From Chenopodium formosanum (lineage: Eukaryota > Streptophyta > Magnoliopsida > Caryophyllales > Amaranthaceae), in NCBI GenBank assembly GCA_024500155.1, contig CM044869.1, positions 25,418,501 to 25,482,500 of the forward strand: a stretch of DNA of 64,000 bases, given 5' to 3'. Positions 1 to 10,122 of the stretch are shown piece by piece (the first letter of the stretch is position 1; each line of letters begins with the position of its first letter). The notes beneath the pieces were generated by a model. It made no database searches. It was not told the DNA's origin and saw only the letters and a program-made list of their open reading frames with translations. The translations under genes and the position numbers were made by a program.

Positions 1-569
1 CCTTAACTCTTTTCTGTGTTGTTTTAGTCATGAACATGTTCTGTTTTGTTTTAAATTTGAACATATTTTGGCTTTGTAATCGATTAAGAAGGATTATCTT
101 CTGGTTTTAATGAACATTTGGAACTTTGCCTACTCTTGTATGCTTTTGTGGGTTATGAAAACATGTGCAGGAAAGTGGAATTAACTGAAATGGGTTTAGT
201 AGCGCTGCCTTCAGTTTCCCACACTCGATGAATTGCTTGTGAGGCTGTGGCTAGATTCTTAATAACTTGAAAATACAGGACTTTTAGATAATACCAAAAG
301 GGGGAAAAGAAGAGGCAAACTTTGAGGCTGAAGTTGTTCTGGGTTCCAGTTGAGAAAGTATTAGGAATTTCTTCTGATATGATGCCAGTAGTTTAGTTTA
401 GTTTTATGTTCTGTTTATTTTTCTTTTTGCTTTTTATTTTTATGTGTGTTTTATTTTTGTTGTGTGTTTATTTTCAGTCAATAAAAAAAATGCAAAAATA
501 CGACCTTTTATTTTATTTAACTTTTCTAAAGTGTTTGCTTAGGTTTGTCATCATCAAAAAGGGGGAAAT

Positions 570-1885
570 TGTTGAAGCTTAAAGGTTTTGATAATGATGG
601 ACTTAAACTCAAGCAAACTCGACTAATAAAGGTTTCTTTAAGTGTGTGATTAGAACAGGTGAAGTGGACCTTGGTGGTGAAAGAGTAACCTTATCTATGA
701 AGGCATGGAGATATACCTTGGAAAGTTAAACAAGATAAAAGAAGAGTTCTCTAACAGGAACTTAGTTCTCTAACAAGAACTATCTAAGTTCCCTAACAAG
801 AACCTGAAGATAGCAAGTTAAGGAGTTGACTTGGTCTACGTTGAAGACAGCAAGTTCTGGAGGAACTTGCCCTGTGAAGTTCCATTTTGGTACTAGAGTA
901 CAAGTGATAGCAGGAACTTAGTCCTGATCTATGTAAAGATCCAGTAATCTATAATTACAGAATAACGACGCAGCAACTTAATTTAGTTAAGATTTTATCT
1001 TCTAGATTTGGTGTAAATATGTTAAGTAGGTTACGCGTGAATCTTATTAGAAACGTGACAAAGATGCTTGGCAAAAATAATTAAAATCGGAAAGTTAAAA
1101 AGATAAGTTTTTAAGAAAAGATTTTCCTAAAAGATTTATTTCTTAAAAACTTATTATCAAAAGATATTGCTCTATTTGATACATTTAACTTTAATAAGTT
1201 TTCCAAAAAGATTTTCTTTAAACTTGAATTACTTAAAACCGTGTTTTAAGATTTAGTTAAATTAACATACTGATCTTTCTGAAAACCCTACTTGCTATAT
1301 GAGCTAGCCTTGTATAAATAGTGGAAAATTTCATTTTCTAAGTTTTTTTTTAGTCTATGTGTGAAGAAATCGAATTGTGCTTAATTGTGTAAGTTTGCCA
1401 AGCTTATAATCTTTGTCATATTAGTTTCGGATTTCATGTGTGGCTTACCTTTCATATGCTAGGAGTCAAGTATTTTGTATTGGTTGGGTTCTTGGGTGAG
1501 TGTGTGAATTATACTTTGTATACAGTGTGTAAGCTTCTAGTGTGAAGCTGAGAGATAGTACTTAGGGAGTACGAGTGAATCTAAGTGTGAGACTTAGATT
1601 GGGTAGGATAGGGTCCTAATGTGTAGCAAGTTCGGTGTGGAACTTGTGAGTAAAGGTCTTTTTATAATAGGTTATAATTTGGGATTACCCTATTATAGTG
1701 AAGTGATTTGGTTTTGGAAATCCCTTAGAAGGGTCGAGGTTTTACTTCCAGTTGGGCCCTAGAAGGTTTCCTCGTAAAAATTTGTGTGCATTGTAAGGTC
1801 CTTCACACTTTATTTATATTCCGCAAAAAGTAGCTTTAGGAACTCTCATACAATTCACCCCCTTCTTGTAGTGTTCGTCTCAACA
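570..1885 (+). repeat. Copia 3' LTR, 1316 bp
   Basis: Starts TGTTGAAG at 570 and ends GTCTCAACA at 1885. The termini TGTTGA and TCAACA are inverted repeats, as expected of an LTR. A TATA box sits at 1312-1320. The end sequence CAATTCACCCCCTTCTTG at about 1852-1869 is typical of plant Copia LTR 3' ends. No ORF of note is present. Confidence 0.8.
1312..1320 (+). promoter_or_regulatory. TATA box of the Copia LTR
   Basis: GTATAAATA lies about 740 bp into the LTR, followed by AT-rich sequence and a T run. This is the expected U3/R boundary promoter of the retrotransposon. Confidence 0.55.
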
Positions 1886-2203
1886 AACACGCATCCTCCA
1901 TGGTCGCTAAACTTCAATTCTCTTAGTTGTTTAGCGTTCACCTCCATTGTTGCTGAACATACTCATCCCTCTCTTTCATTTTGGCTCAAGAATAAAAAAG
2001 AAAGAAACCCTAATTTGTTTTGCACTTCATTGAAGTAGGACGAAACCCTAATTTGATGCTACACTCGATCGAAATCGTCCTCGGAATCCTCTCCTCTCCA
2101 TTGAAGCCGACCAAGTCGGACTCTGAATTCTCCATTGAAGCAGCTTATGAGCTTTCTGTTCTTCAGTGAATCAGCTTCTTAGGAGTAATCACTTCCTAAA
2201 ACA

Positions 2204-2647
2204 ATGGCGTCTTTAGCAGCCACTAGAGACTTGCAGCGCGACCTAGAATCCAAAGCCAACGATATTCGCAAACTCCAAATAGGAAAAATCCTACTCTCTA
2301 ATATTCTTGTATATTCATCTAATTTAATCTTAGCTTTCTCCTTAATTGTATTCTTTTCTGGAAAATCAGATATTGCAAAGAATCATGAAATCCGAAAGAA
2401 GTACACCGTTCAACTTGGCGAAAATGAACTCGTTCTCAAGGTTTTATTTACGAGTATACTAATTTTGTATGATTTTTGTGTGAATTTGGGTTTTATATAT
2501 TAATTAGTGTATAAATTTGTTGATGAATTTGGAATAAGAGTTGGATTTGTTGAGTGAAGATGCGATAGGTCCAGTTTTAGTGAAGCAGGATTTGGTGGAG
2601 GCAAATGCTAATGTGTGCAAGAGGATTGAGTGTATTTCTACTGAATT
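2204..2647 (+). pseudogene. PFD6: Prefoldin subunit 6 gene fragment (exons 1-3, degenerate)
   Basis: Prefoldin 6 is a beta-type subunit of the cytosolic hexameric co-chaperone that hands unfolded actin and tubulin to the chaperonin. Exon 1 (2204-2278) encodes an N-terminal coiled-coil start of the RDLQRDLESKANDIRKLQ type. Exon 2 (about 2370-2440) gives AKNHEIRKKYTVQLGENELV. Exon 3 (about 2538-2647) gives GPVLVKQDLVEANANV and ends at a good GTATGT donor. All are strongly prefoldin-6-like. Defects: the first donor reads AT instead of GT at 2279-2280, about five codons of the conserved stretch between EDA and GPVLVKQ are missing, and two expected residues are Cys. I found no last exon downstream. 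The 5' leader begins next to the Copia LTR. Within the CACTA cargo this looks like captured genomic DNA, not a working gene. Confidence 0.8.
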
Positions 2648-3094
2648 GTATGTGCTCGTTTCTTTTATCACTGAAATTCTACGCTGTTTTCGGCTTTTGT
2701 TGTATAATTATTGAGTTGATGTATGATAGAATTGAATAAAGAATGTTGTATTACTAGTCTAGTTGAGTCGTGCTTGCTTCATTCTTTGTGTTTTTCATTT
2801 TTGGTCATGCTCGTTAATTTACTTGATTTTTAGGTTTAATAGCCTTATACTTATTTAACTGGTTTGGATATTCAATATCGAATTAATTTTGAAATGAATC
2901 AGCTTCTTAGGTCAATTTGGTTTCTTTGCTTCTATTGGATTTATTGATTTTTGCTTGATTGAATTGTTTAGTTGATATCCTTTTGGGATTTGTTAATTTT
3001 TACATCTACTTTTAGAATTGCTTACTTTGGGGCATTTGGTTGCATAGAAATGCATGGGTCTTTGGAAATTGCAGGGCTCATGTCATGGATGTTA
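2648..3094 (+). other. Intron-like tail after the prefoldin fragment, no gene
   Basis: AT-rich DNA starting at a GTATGT donor. It looks like the beginning of the prefoldin intron 3 that was captured with the exon. No further exon was recognised up to the MITE at 3098. Confidence 0.4.
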
Positions 3095-3097
3095 CTA

Positions 3098-3327
3098 GGG
3101 GCTTGTTTGACATTGTTTTTGATTTTTGGTTTTCTGTTTTTTTTAAAACAAAAAACCAAAAACAGGAAACAAGAAAAAGGTGTTTTCACTTTTCTATCGT
3201 CGGTTTTCAAAATTATCATGTTTTTAATAAGTTTTAATAATTTTTAATTTATTTTATGACATGTATCATATGATTTTGAAAAACAAAAAACCAAAAAATA
3301 GAAAACCACAACAATGTCAAACGAGCC
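3098..3327. mobile_element. Tourist/PIF-Harbinger-like MITE, about 230 bp
   Basis: Terminal inverted repeats GGGGCTTGTTTGACATTGT (3098-3116) and its near-complement ending CAAACGAGCC (3327) flank a short AT-rich body. A CTA trinucleotide lies on both sides (3095-3097 and 3328-3330), which fits the 3-bp duplication of PIF/Harbinger MITEs. The body contains a second internal inverted repeat (ttggttttctg / aaaaccaaaaac). Short ORFs over this element are chance ORFs. Confidence 0.6.
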
Positions 3328-3330
3328 CTA

Positions 3331-3744
3331 GAAAAGCAGTTTGTTTGGTGGGTAAAGTTAAAAAGGCAAATGAATGTAGTGGTGTAGTGCTATGGATAAG
3401 AGTGCAGGGAGCTCGTCATATCAGAAATGGATGACACCTGACTAAGGCTACTATAATATCAACTCAAGATATTCTAGAGCTTGCAAATTAGTGTAACGTC
3501 ATTAATTTTGCTCATGTTAGTTCCCCATAGAGAGAAAGTAGATTCACGTCTTCAATTTTTGCTAGGATTACTCGTTCAAAGTATTCTTTTACTTGAGACA
3601 AATCACCTCCAACCTGTTTAACATTAAGACGTCTATTCTATAAAAAAAAGTTTGAATTATTATACTTTTAGATAATGACTGAGAATCATAATAGTGTGTC
3701 CTGCCTCTTTAAGAAATCTTGAATAGTTTCCAAGAAGCAAGGCA
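3331..3744 (+). other. CACTA cargo, no recognised gene
   Basis: Non-coding DNA between the MITE and the kinase fragment. It may include kinase intron or upstream exon sequence, but no conserved motif could be read. Confidence 0.4.
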
Positions 3745-4110
3745 TTTCTAGGTTTATCTGTGCAAATTACACTTTTTTTTTTATTCGATATTCTCCTTGC
3801 CTTCGAATATCTACATATGCTTGGTATAATCTACCGGTATCTAATGTCTAAAAATGTCCTAGTTAAAGAAGATGGACGTATAATGCTTTCTGATTTTTAC
3901 CTTTCTTTAAGATGTGTTGTTTGCCCAACTCTTATTAAATCAGCGAAATATACCCTCGAGTCCAAAAGCTCAGCATAGTGTGCTCAACCTACTTATATAG
4001 AACCATCTTGCATAATTCAACCTACATGTTTCTCACCTTGTTTCTTATTCAACAAGCACAAAAAAGATTAGAAACCTAAACTTAAGACTGATCTATATAT
4101 GCTCAAGGGG
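3745..4110 (+). pseudogene. AGC-family (KIPK/D6PK-like) protein kinase fragment, catalytically dead
   Basis: The reading frame at 3790-3978 gives EYLHMLGIIY, NVLVKEDGRIMLSDF and SLRC in a row: the catalytic-loop to DFG-region segment of plant AGC VIII kinases, in which DFG is DFD. After a stop at 3976-3978, the frame continues with Cys/Pro-rich pieces typical of the long activation-loop insertion of KIPK/D6PK-type kinases. Two essential residues are lost: the catalytic Asp of the YRD loop is Tyr (3838-3840), and DFD is DFY (3892-3900). The LKPEN segment reads LMSKN. Only this central piece of the kinase is present. In Arabidopsis these kinases phosphorylate auxin transporters at the plasma membrane; this copy cannot. 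It is one of three host-gene fragments in the CACTA cargo. Confidence 0.75.
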
Positions 4111-5290
4111 TTTCTAAATTTATCAGATCATAACGTACCCCATTTGCCTGTATCATTATTTTTAGCGCTCGGGTGTTTTTTTTGGGAGATTTAGAGTACA
4201 TTTGTTGAGATTTCTAGCATTTGGGGCTAATTTTCGGCTTGCTTGAAGCAAATCCATTAAAAAGTTAAAGCTGCAATTGTTCTAATGTTGAATTCTAGAA
4301 GGTAATTGATTAATGTCTTTAGTAATTTAAACAGTTTTTTATTGTTCGTATGTTGTATTAATGATTGTGCTTGTCTGAAGTAGGATTTTGTTGCCAGTTG
4401 ATTGAATGTATGTTTCTAGCTGCTCATTTAGTTGTTCTTTGCTTGTTTCCAGTCTTGTGTGTTAAGTGATTGTGATGTTTTTTCCGCATTGTGCTCTAGT
4501 GGCAAGTTACCATGTAAGTTGTAATATATTGTGTGCTTAAAAGGACCTGTTTTTGCGTAGAGCCAACTACCTGAGTTGCCTCGAGATAGACTAAGGTTCA
4601 AGTATGAATATGATACCAACACAAAAAACTAAAAATTTCAATTTTTAAATATGTGTCCATGGGCCAGAGATAGGTCCATGGTTGAGCTGTAGGTTTGAGA
4701 CACACCACCTTCCAGAATTATCCGTGCTACATAGTTGACTATAACCTGAAGTTACGATAAATTGATCTGGCTTTTCTTTTATGCTAGTAAGGATTGATGT
4801 GAATATGTATGTAGTTTCTTTTTGACACTAATGAACGGGTAAAAGGGAGGCTAGTGGTAAGCAAGCAAACAGCTCGTGGTTTGGTATCCTAATAATAAAA
4901 AATCTCACTAGAAAATACCTCAAGGAAAATAAGCTATTTCCTCATTGGAGTAGACTACATTAGTGTTAGACAAAATTGCGTCTTATTCCCTTTGTCTTGC
5001 TATATAATTTCATTGTATATGTCACTATATAATAATCATATCATTCTCCTTGTACTTGTATGGCTGCATGATTTCACCAAAAATTTTCAATATATCCTAA
5101 TTATATATTATTGAAAAGATGGTTGTGTTTTAGAAACTAATTAATCAAATATATCTTTATACATTATTATTACTACGTATATGTTATTACTTTGCTTCCT
5201 TGGTGTGAGCTAATTTTTGTGATAAAAAGCGCTCATAATTTTATAATTGCCTCGTGAACCATTCAATTGATGTATTCTTAATCAGATACA
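4111..5290 (+). other. CACTA cargo, no recognised gene
   Basis: About 1.2 kb of AT-rich sequence with only short chance ORFs on either strand. No domain, repeat array or RNA gene was recognised. It may be intronic sequence captured with the flanking fragments. Confidence 0.4.
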
Positions 5291-5309
5291 AAGAGCATTG
5301 GGATGCACT

Positions 5310-5625
5310 CAAAGTCCTCTATCTTATGATATTACTGCAGCTTGCATCTGCCCCCTGTCATGCAAGAGGTAGTGACTTTGTTATCTTTACTCTCATGAAG
5401 GTTTTGTATTCTTTAATCTCTAAAATAAAAAATTTAATTATTTGCTTTATAAATTGCAGGTGGCGGATTACAGAATGTGTTAGTTATAGGTGTTGATGCT
5501 CTTTCTCATTTCGTTGATTGGGCGAACCTGCATATTTTTTGGTGGAGTATCTAGGTTCTTTAGAAGCCTATTAGCAGCCTTGTAAGTTATTTTTAATTTG
5601 TAATTGATGTATACTTCGTAAATAA
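5310..5625 (+). pseudogene. 3-oxoacyl-ACP synthase III (KAS III) gene fragment, two exons
   Basis: KAS III starts plastid fatty-acid synthesis by condensing acetyl-CoA with malonyl-ACP. The first exon (5310-5368) reads SPLSYDITAAC, the segment around the active-site Cys. A deletion of roughly 20 bp then shifts the frame into a piece matching the CHARGG region. A GT...AG intron follows (5369-5459, 91 bp). The second exon gives GGLQNVLVIGVDALSHFVDW, another strongly conserved KAS III block. It then decays into stops after a further deletion where the LFGD motif should be. No N-terminal or C-terminal exons are present. The intact splice sites show capture at the DNA level, not retroposition. Confidence 0.75.
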
Positions 5626-5698
5626 CATAAATTTTGTTAAAATAGTATTTAATATAGTATGTACATCATTTTCAAAATTGAATTTTTTTTTTATTTAA

Positions 5699-6031
5699 AG
5701 AAATGACTATTTGCAACTGGCGTAGTCCTCAGCCAGCTGCTAATAGCATTTTTTTTATTAATAATAAAAAAATGCTATTAGCAGCTGGCATAATACTATG
5801 CCAGTTGCAATTAACCACTATTAGCAGCTAGCCTAGTACTATGACAGTTGCGAATAAATACTATTAGCAGCTGGCCTAGCACTACACCTGTTGTGAATAA
5901 TGACTACTAGCAACAAACAAGTGCCAGTTGCAAATAATATTCTCACTAGTAGCCCCCGCAATAGCAGCCCCACATGCCAGTTGCTAAAAGCCACTTTTCG
6001 CTAGTTGCTAATAGCGTTTTTTCCACTAGTG
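5699..6031. repeat. CACTA subterminal repeat array and terminus
   Basis: At least six copies, in both orientations, of a motif like CTATTAGCAGCTGGC or GCCAGTTGCAA precede the CCACTAGTG terminus. Positions 5710-5755 and 5766-5810 form a near-perfect inverted repeat of about 45 bp. In CACTA elements such arrays bind the transposase. The outermost bases are TTTTTTCCACTAGTG. Confidence 0.75.
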
Positions 6032-6034
6032 CGA

Positions 6035-6600
6035 GTTGGTTAGTAAGGGTTTCCAAGTATGTTTGGTAAGGAGCCAAGCTTTCACTCATTACTTTCCATC
6101 TTTTGGAGATCTAATTGATGATGAGCAAAGAGTCTCCAAATATTCGAATCTTCTTTACTCCCAATGCCAAAGCAGTTTCAAGGCCATACATGCTTCGTAT
6201 TCTACAACATTGTTGGCCTGGTGATGTCAAAATATAACTTTATTGAGATTGGGACGTGTTCTTCCTTAGGTGACACTAATAATACTCCTACATCACATCC
6301 TTTCTAGTTTGAGGCTCCATCGAAGTATAATGTCCTAGTATCATCTTCCGTGACCATTAAGTCTTCGTCCGAAAAGTCATTTTCATGCATTGGTGTCGAA
6401 TCTTTGATTGGGAAATCCGCTAAGAATTCCGAAACAACTGATCCTTTGATTGCTTTTTGAGGCATAAATCTTACATCAAATTGGGCTAAGTTGACTATCC
6501 ATCTAGATATTCGCCCGTTGAGTGTAGATTTCTCAAAGAGGTACTTAAGAGGATCCATTTGAGATACAACATACACCGTATGGACGAGCATGTAGTGTCT
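6035..6600 (-). pseudogene. Tat B: RNase H tail and archaeal-type RNase H (aRNH), truncated
   Basis: The minus frame 6591-6304 contains NLAQFDVRFMPQKAIKGSVV, then the acidic spacer and TLYFDGASN. The latter is the start of the second, archaeal-like RNase H that marks the Tat lineage (first catalytic Asp in YFDG). The frame then breaks, but aRNH sequence continues to 6035, where it stops in the middle of the domain against CGA plus the CACTA end. The homologous stretch in element C continues across this point, which shows that the CACTA interrupted the gene. Confidence 0.8.
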
Positions 6601-6639
6601 TTGCTTGGTTGTGGCCTACACTAATACGAGGGACAATTT

Positions 6640-7680
6640 TTCAAGCGGTGTGTAGCGTACTTCATACTCGAGCATCTTTTTACTTAAGTAGTAGATGGCA
6701 CTTTCTTTATTTTCTACTTCTTGTGCAAGCATAGCCCCCATTGTTCTTTGGTAACCGTTAGGTATAACCGAAGAGGGATTCCTGGAAGCGCAAGAGCTAA
6801 TAAAGGAGGATTAGCGAGATAGGGTTTGATTTTATCAAAGGATCTTTGACACTCATCATCCCATACTAATGGTACATTCTTTTTGAGCTTCTTCAATATT
6901 GGTTCACATATCGTAGCGAGTTTAGATATGAACCTACTTACGTATCGCAACCGGCCAATAAATCCTCAAATTTGTTTCTAAGTTTTGGGCGGCGGAATTA
7001 ACATGATTTCTTTGATTTTGGTTGGATCTATCTCTATTCCTCTAGAGCTAATGACATAGACTAAGAGTTTTCCTAAGGTGACTCCAAATGCACACTTTGT
7101 TGGGTTTAGCCTCATGTTATATTTTCTTAACCTCTCAAAGAAATTCCTTAAGGCTATTTGGTGTCCTGGACGTTCCTTTCATTTTACAATCATATCGTCC
7201 ACATATACTTCAACCTCTTTATACATCATGTCATGGAGTAAGCAGTCGTTGCTATTTGGTAAGCAGCACCTGCGTTTTTCAACCCGAATGGCATCACCAT
7301 GTAACAGTAAGTGCCCCAAGGTGTTATAAAGGTAGTCTTTTCCATGTCTTCTTCAGCCATAAGAATCTGGTTATATCCTGCGTACCCATTCATAAACGAG
7401 AGAAGCGCGTGATTTGCTGTATTATCTACTAGAATATCGATGTGTTGTAAAGGGAAGTCGTCGTTTGGACTTACCTTATTCAGATCTCTGTAGTCGACAC
7501 ACAATCGTACCCTACCATCCTTCTTAGGAACTGGTACCACGTTTGCGACCTATTCGGGGTATTTAGATACCTTGATAAAACCTATAGTTATTTGTTTTTG
7601 ACCTTCTTCTTTTATTTTATGAGCTACGTCGGGTGTCATTCAATGTAACTTTTGTTTTATAGGTTTCATTCCTGGAATTA
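6640..7680 (-). pseudogene. Tat B: reverse transcriptase and RNase H, broken
   Basis: The minus frame 7540-7226 encodes VPVPKKDGRVRLCVDYRDLN, then the FPLQHIDILVDN and GYAGYNQILMAEEDMEKTTF blocks and MPFGLKNAG: RT fingers and palm. The YVDDM catalytic box is at about 7191-7208 in a shifted frame. The connection/RNase H part follows at 6950-6714 (RYVSRFISKLATICEP, WDDECQRSFDKIK). Sequence left of 6714 frameshifts before the TETDAS-like RNase H start could be read cleanly. At least three frameshifts or stops separate the blocks. In the live family this enzyme makes the cDNA inside cytoplasmic virus-like particles. Confidence 0.8.
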
Positions 7681-8560
7681 GTGGTATAGTGTTAAGAAAT
7701 TTTTTTGTTTATTCCTGGCATATCTTCATATGACCAAGCAAAAATATCGATGAATTCTTTTAGTAGAATTATTAAATCAGTTCTTTCCTTTTGATTTAGG
7801 GTTAAACCAATTTTAACCTCTCTTTTAATAGTTGGATCTTTTGAGATATTTACCGCTTCGGTATCTTCAATTACTGATGTTTTATTTTTCAAGTGTTTTA
7901 ACTACTTTAATTATTCTTTATCATTTTCATTGTTAGCAAAGCAATGCTCATCATCTTGGGTGAGAGAATGACACGAGAAGTAAGCGGAAGAAGACATATT
8001 ATTAAATTCCGAACCATAACATCAAAAAGTGATACGTCCATTGGGACTTGACTACTAACTATTCTAGACGTAGGTTTTAAACTAGGAGGGATAGAAGGAG
8101 ACCCAACTATAGAAGATTCAGGAGACTCCACTATAGAAGATTTGAATTCAGACTCAGACTTAGATGACTTAGACTCATCGAAGATTGGTCCTTGTCCTAT
8201 GGTGATGCAGATTATTCTTCCACTTGACGTAGTCACCTTCACAGTCTTTCGCCATCCCTAAACTAATCCTTCTGTCCGAGTAATGAGCCTTGAAGGGTCA
8301 AAGTTTTCACTTTAATAACTTTTGGATAAGCGCGGAATTGTCATCGACACACTTAGGCTCATTTTTATCGTACCCAAAGATGAGACCCATAACATTGAAG
8401 TCGAAGCATGGAGGTGCTTGATCCTTGTAGATGGGAGTTGGGATCTCATCTAAGAAGTTACAGCCCAAGAATATTTCGAACCCTTGTTATCTTCTCCCAC
8501 CATTGACAAAAGGTTCGGGGAATTCATGGCATGGGTAATCTTCACCCTCTTTTATGAATA
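7681..8560 (-). pseudogene. Tat B: protease-RT linker
   Basis: Minus-strand frames 8242-7907 and 7892-7692 read a Ser/Glu-rich spacer (SKSSKSESEFKSSIVESPES) and the pre-RT block with LNQKERTDLIILLKEFIDIFAWSYEDMPG in pieces. The latter is the conserved segment just before RT in Tat and related gypsy elements. Stops interrupt it several times. No catalytic domain is expected here. Confidence 0.7.
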
Positions 8561-9276
8561 GTCCATTTACAGTGAGGGGATTGTGATCCATTGGGATAGC
8601 TTTTCTCTAGGTACGAGCATTTCTTCGTGCGTTGAACTTTTCTGGGCTCGCTTATAGTCTTCTAGAGTCGTTTCGAAACCAAGTCCAAAAGTATCTAACT
8701 TAGGGAGGCTAGGCAGTCCCATTTGCTTTGCTATTCCTTTCTTCTTTCCTAGAGTCATCTAGGAAAGTGTCCCTGTCTTTTGAGAATAGCATTGACTATC
8801 GTGTTTGAATTGAGGTCGTAGTGAAGAGGGGTCTTTTCATCTTCCTCAATTAAAGAGACCTCTTCAACATTAAAGCCCCATAAGTCTTCATCGTTGTCAT
8901 CGTGCTCCACATTTATGATTGGTTTATCAATTGCTTTCATCCTGATAAGGAAAGCGTCGATGGTGAGAGGAATTCCTCCAACTATAGCCTTGACTTGTTG
9001 GTGGAGGGATGAAGGGACGACCTTAAGGTCATGAAGCCAAGGGCGTCCCAACAATAGGTTGAACGAGGCTTTAATTCCACTACTTGAAAGTAGTAGCATG
9101 CTCGATGACTCCTGTCATGACATTCATGGTGATGGTCCCAAGAGCTTGCCGACGAGTGTTATCGTAAGCTCTTATGCCTTGTGTTGATGGAGACAAATCC
9201 TCATCTTTATCCCTAACATTCTCGCAGTTCAGAGTGGGCAAACATTAATGGCCGACCCATTATCTACGAGGGTCAT
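8561..9276 (-). pseudogene. Tat B: aspartic protease region, frameshifted
   Basis: Near 9276-9232 one frame reads TLVDNGSAINVCPL, the protease active site with DNGS in place of DTG/DSG as in Tat elements (DNGS codons at 9253-9264). A stop follows within a few codons. The frame 9099-8755 gives KASFNLLLGRPWLHD, the conserved C-terminal ILGRPW-type motif, and then the linker IDKPIINVEHDDNDEDLWGF. A further frame (8758-8567) continues the linker. The enzyme would process the polyprotein; in this copy it is split over at least three frames. Confidence 0.75.
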
Positions 9277-9990
9277 TGAAACGTTCATCCTTTTTGCAAA
9301 CAACCGTGAGGTTCAAGGCTTTACTGTGATTATCACCTTCAGGAGGTAGATCCTTGTCGAAAAAGGTGATGAAGTTGATGGGACTTGGAAGATCACTAGC
9401 GATGAAGTTTGGTAGACCTTCCGGTGAGGTTTCTGAATCTATCCCTACTTTGGCTAAGGCATTCATTACTGCGAGCCTATGCTCGTGAGACGTGGCTAGT
9501 AGTTTCCATACGTTCATCTCAACCTTAGTCTTTTTTAATTGTTTGACAACATCGTCGTCTTCTATAATTGGAATTGGGACTTGTTGATTGGTTGGAATGT
9601 GTTGATTAGTGATGGGAGGTTGCATTCTTCCAAATCTTGTGAGGACGTCTATAGAGGAATCTTCTTCATCCCAAATGTCGTCGATTAGATAAATCGTAGA
9701 GAGTGGGGTTTCTTCTACGTATTTGAGGTAGACATCCTCATCATCACTTTCCCAAACTCCATTGATGCTAACATCCTTTTCTGGCCGAATTTGGACCAAC
9801 TTTTTACTGTCAATCAATCCATGGACTAGGTTCTTGAATTTAAAACAATTTTCTATTGTATGTCCTCCAGATTGATAGTATGGACAATAGAACCTATCTG
9901 TCCTTTTCAATGATTCAAATGGTCTTAGCTCGAGAGGTTTAATCTTCCCATTCTCGAAGAGCATTCTGAACATGTTTGCATAGGAATTCC
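9260..9990 (-). pseudogene. Tat B: gag C-terminal part with zinc-knuckle remnant
   Basis: The 237-codon open frame (9973-9260) includes FYCPYYQSGGHTIENCFKFK near residues 28-47. This is the gag zinc-finger-like segment of Tat elements (Cys, Cys and His are visible; one expected His is Tyr). It is followed by an acidic, low-complexity linker and runs toward the protease. It is the longest intact frame of this element. Nucleocapsid function would be RNA binding and packaging. Confidence 0.65.
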
Positions 9991-10122
9991 CAATAGCTGT
10001 ATATGCTTTATTATTCTTTTTAGGGTGGTTCGACTACTCTGAGAGAAAATGGTCTTCTTTCAGTAGCTTTAGTAGGCATCATCTTTTTCAGCAATGCGTC
10101 TTTTTTCAATCATCCATGCTTC

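Larger units (their letters stand above)
1..1885 (+). mobile_element. 3' end of a Ty1/copia retrotransposon (internal tail plus 3' LTR)
   Basis: Positions 1-569 are non-coding and end in a polypurine tract (556-568, AAAAAGGGGGAAA). This is directly followed by a TG...CA-bounded LTR at 570-1885. The A/G-rich tract followed by TTGTTGAAG is the usual 3' junction of SIRE/Tork-like Copia elements. The rest of the element (5' LTR and gag-pol) lies left of the window. The element sits inside the CACTA transposon that ends at 6031, so it inserted later. The candidate target duplication AACAC (1886-1890) cannot be checked because the left flank is missing. Confidence 0.8.
1..6031. mobile_element. CACTA (En/Spm) transposon, right portion, carrying captured host-gene fragments
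   Basis: The right terminus is CCACTAGTG at 6023-6031, preceded by about 330 bp of subterminal repeats of the CAGCTGGC/GCCAGTTGC type in both orientations. This is the classic layout of CACTA ends. The next three bases (CGA, 6032-6034) would be the 3-bp target duplication. Sequence right of 6034 resumes inside a Tat-lineage aRNase H gene, so the CACTA landed in that element. The cargo at 1886-5620 contains fragments of prefoldin 6, an AGC kinase and KAS III, two of them with recognisable introns. No transposase is seen. The left end is outside the window, beyond the Copia element. Confidence 0.75.

Noticed and set aside
1784..2038. 84-codon ORF crossing the Copia LTR end
   Set aside because: It runs across the LTR/flank border and has no domain; a chance fusion.
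3022..3247. Three overlapping ORFs on both strands
   Set aside because: They lie on the arms of the Tourist-like MITE and its flank; low-complexity translation only.
7078..7432. Plus-strand ORFs of 83 and 114 codons
   Set aside because: Antisense shadows of the Tat B reverse transcriptase.
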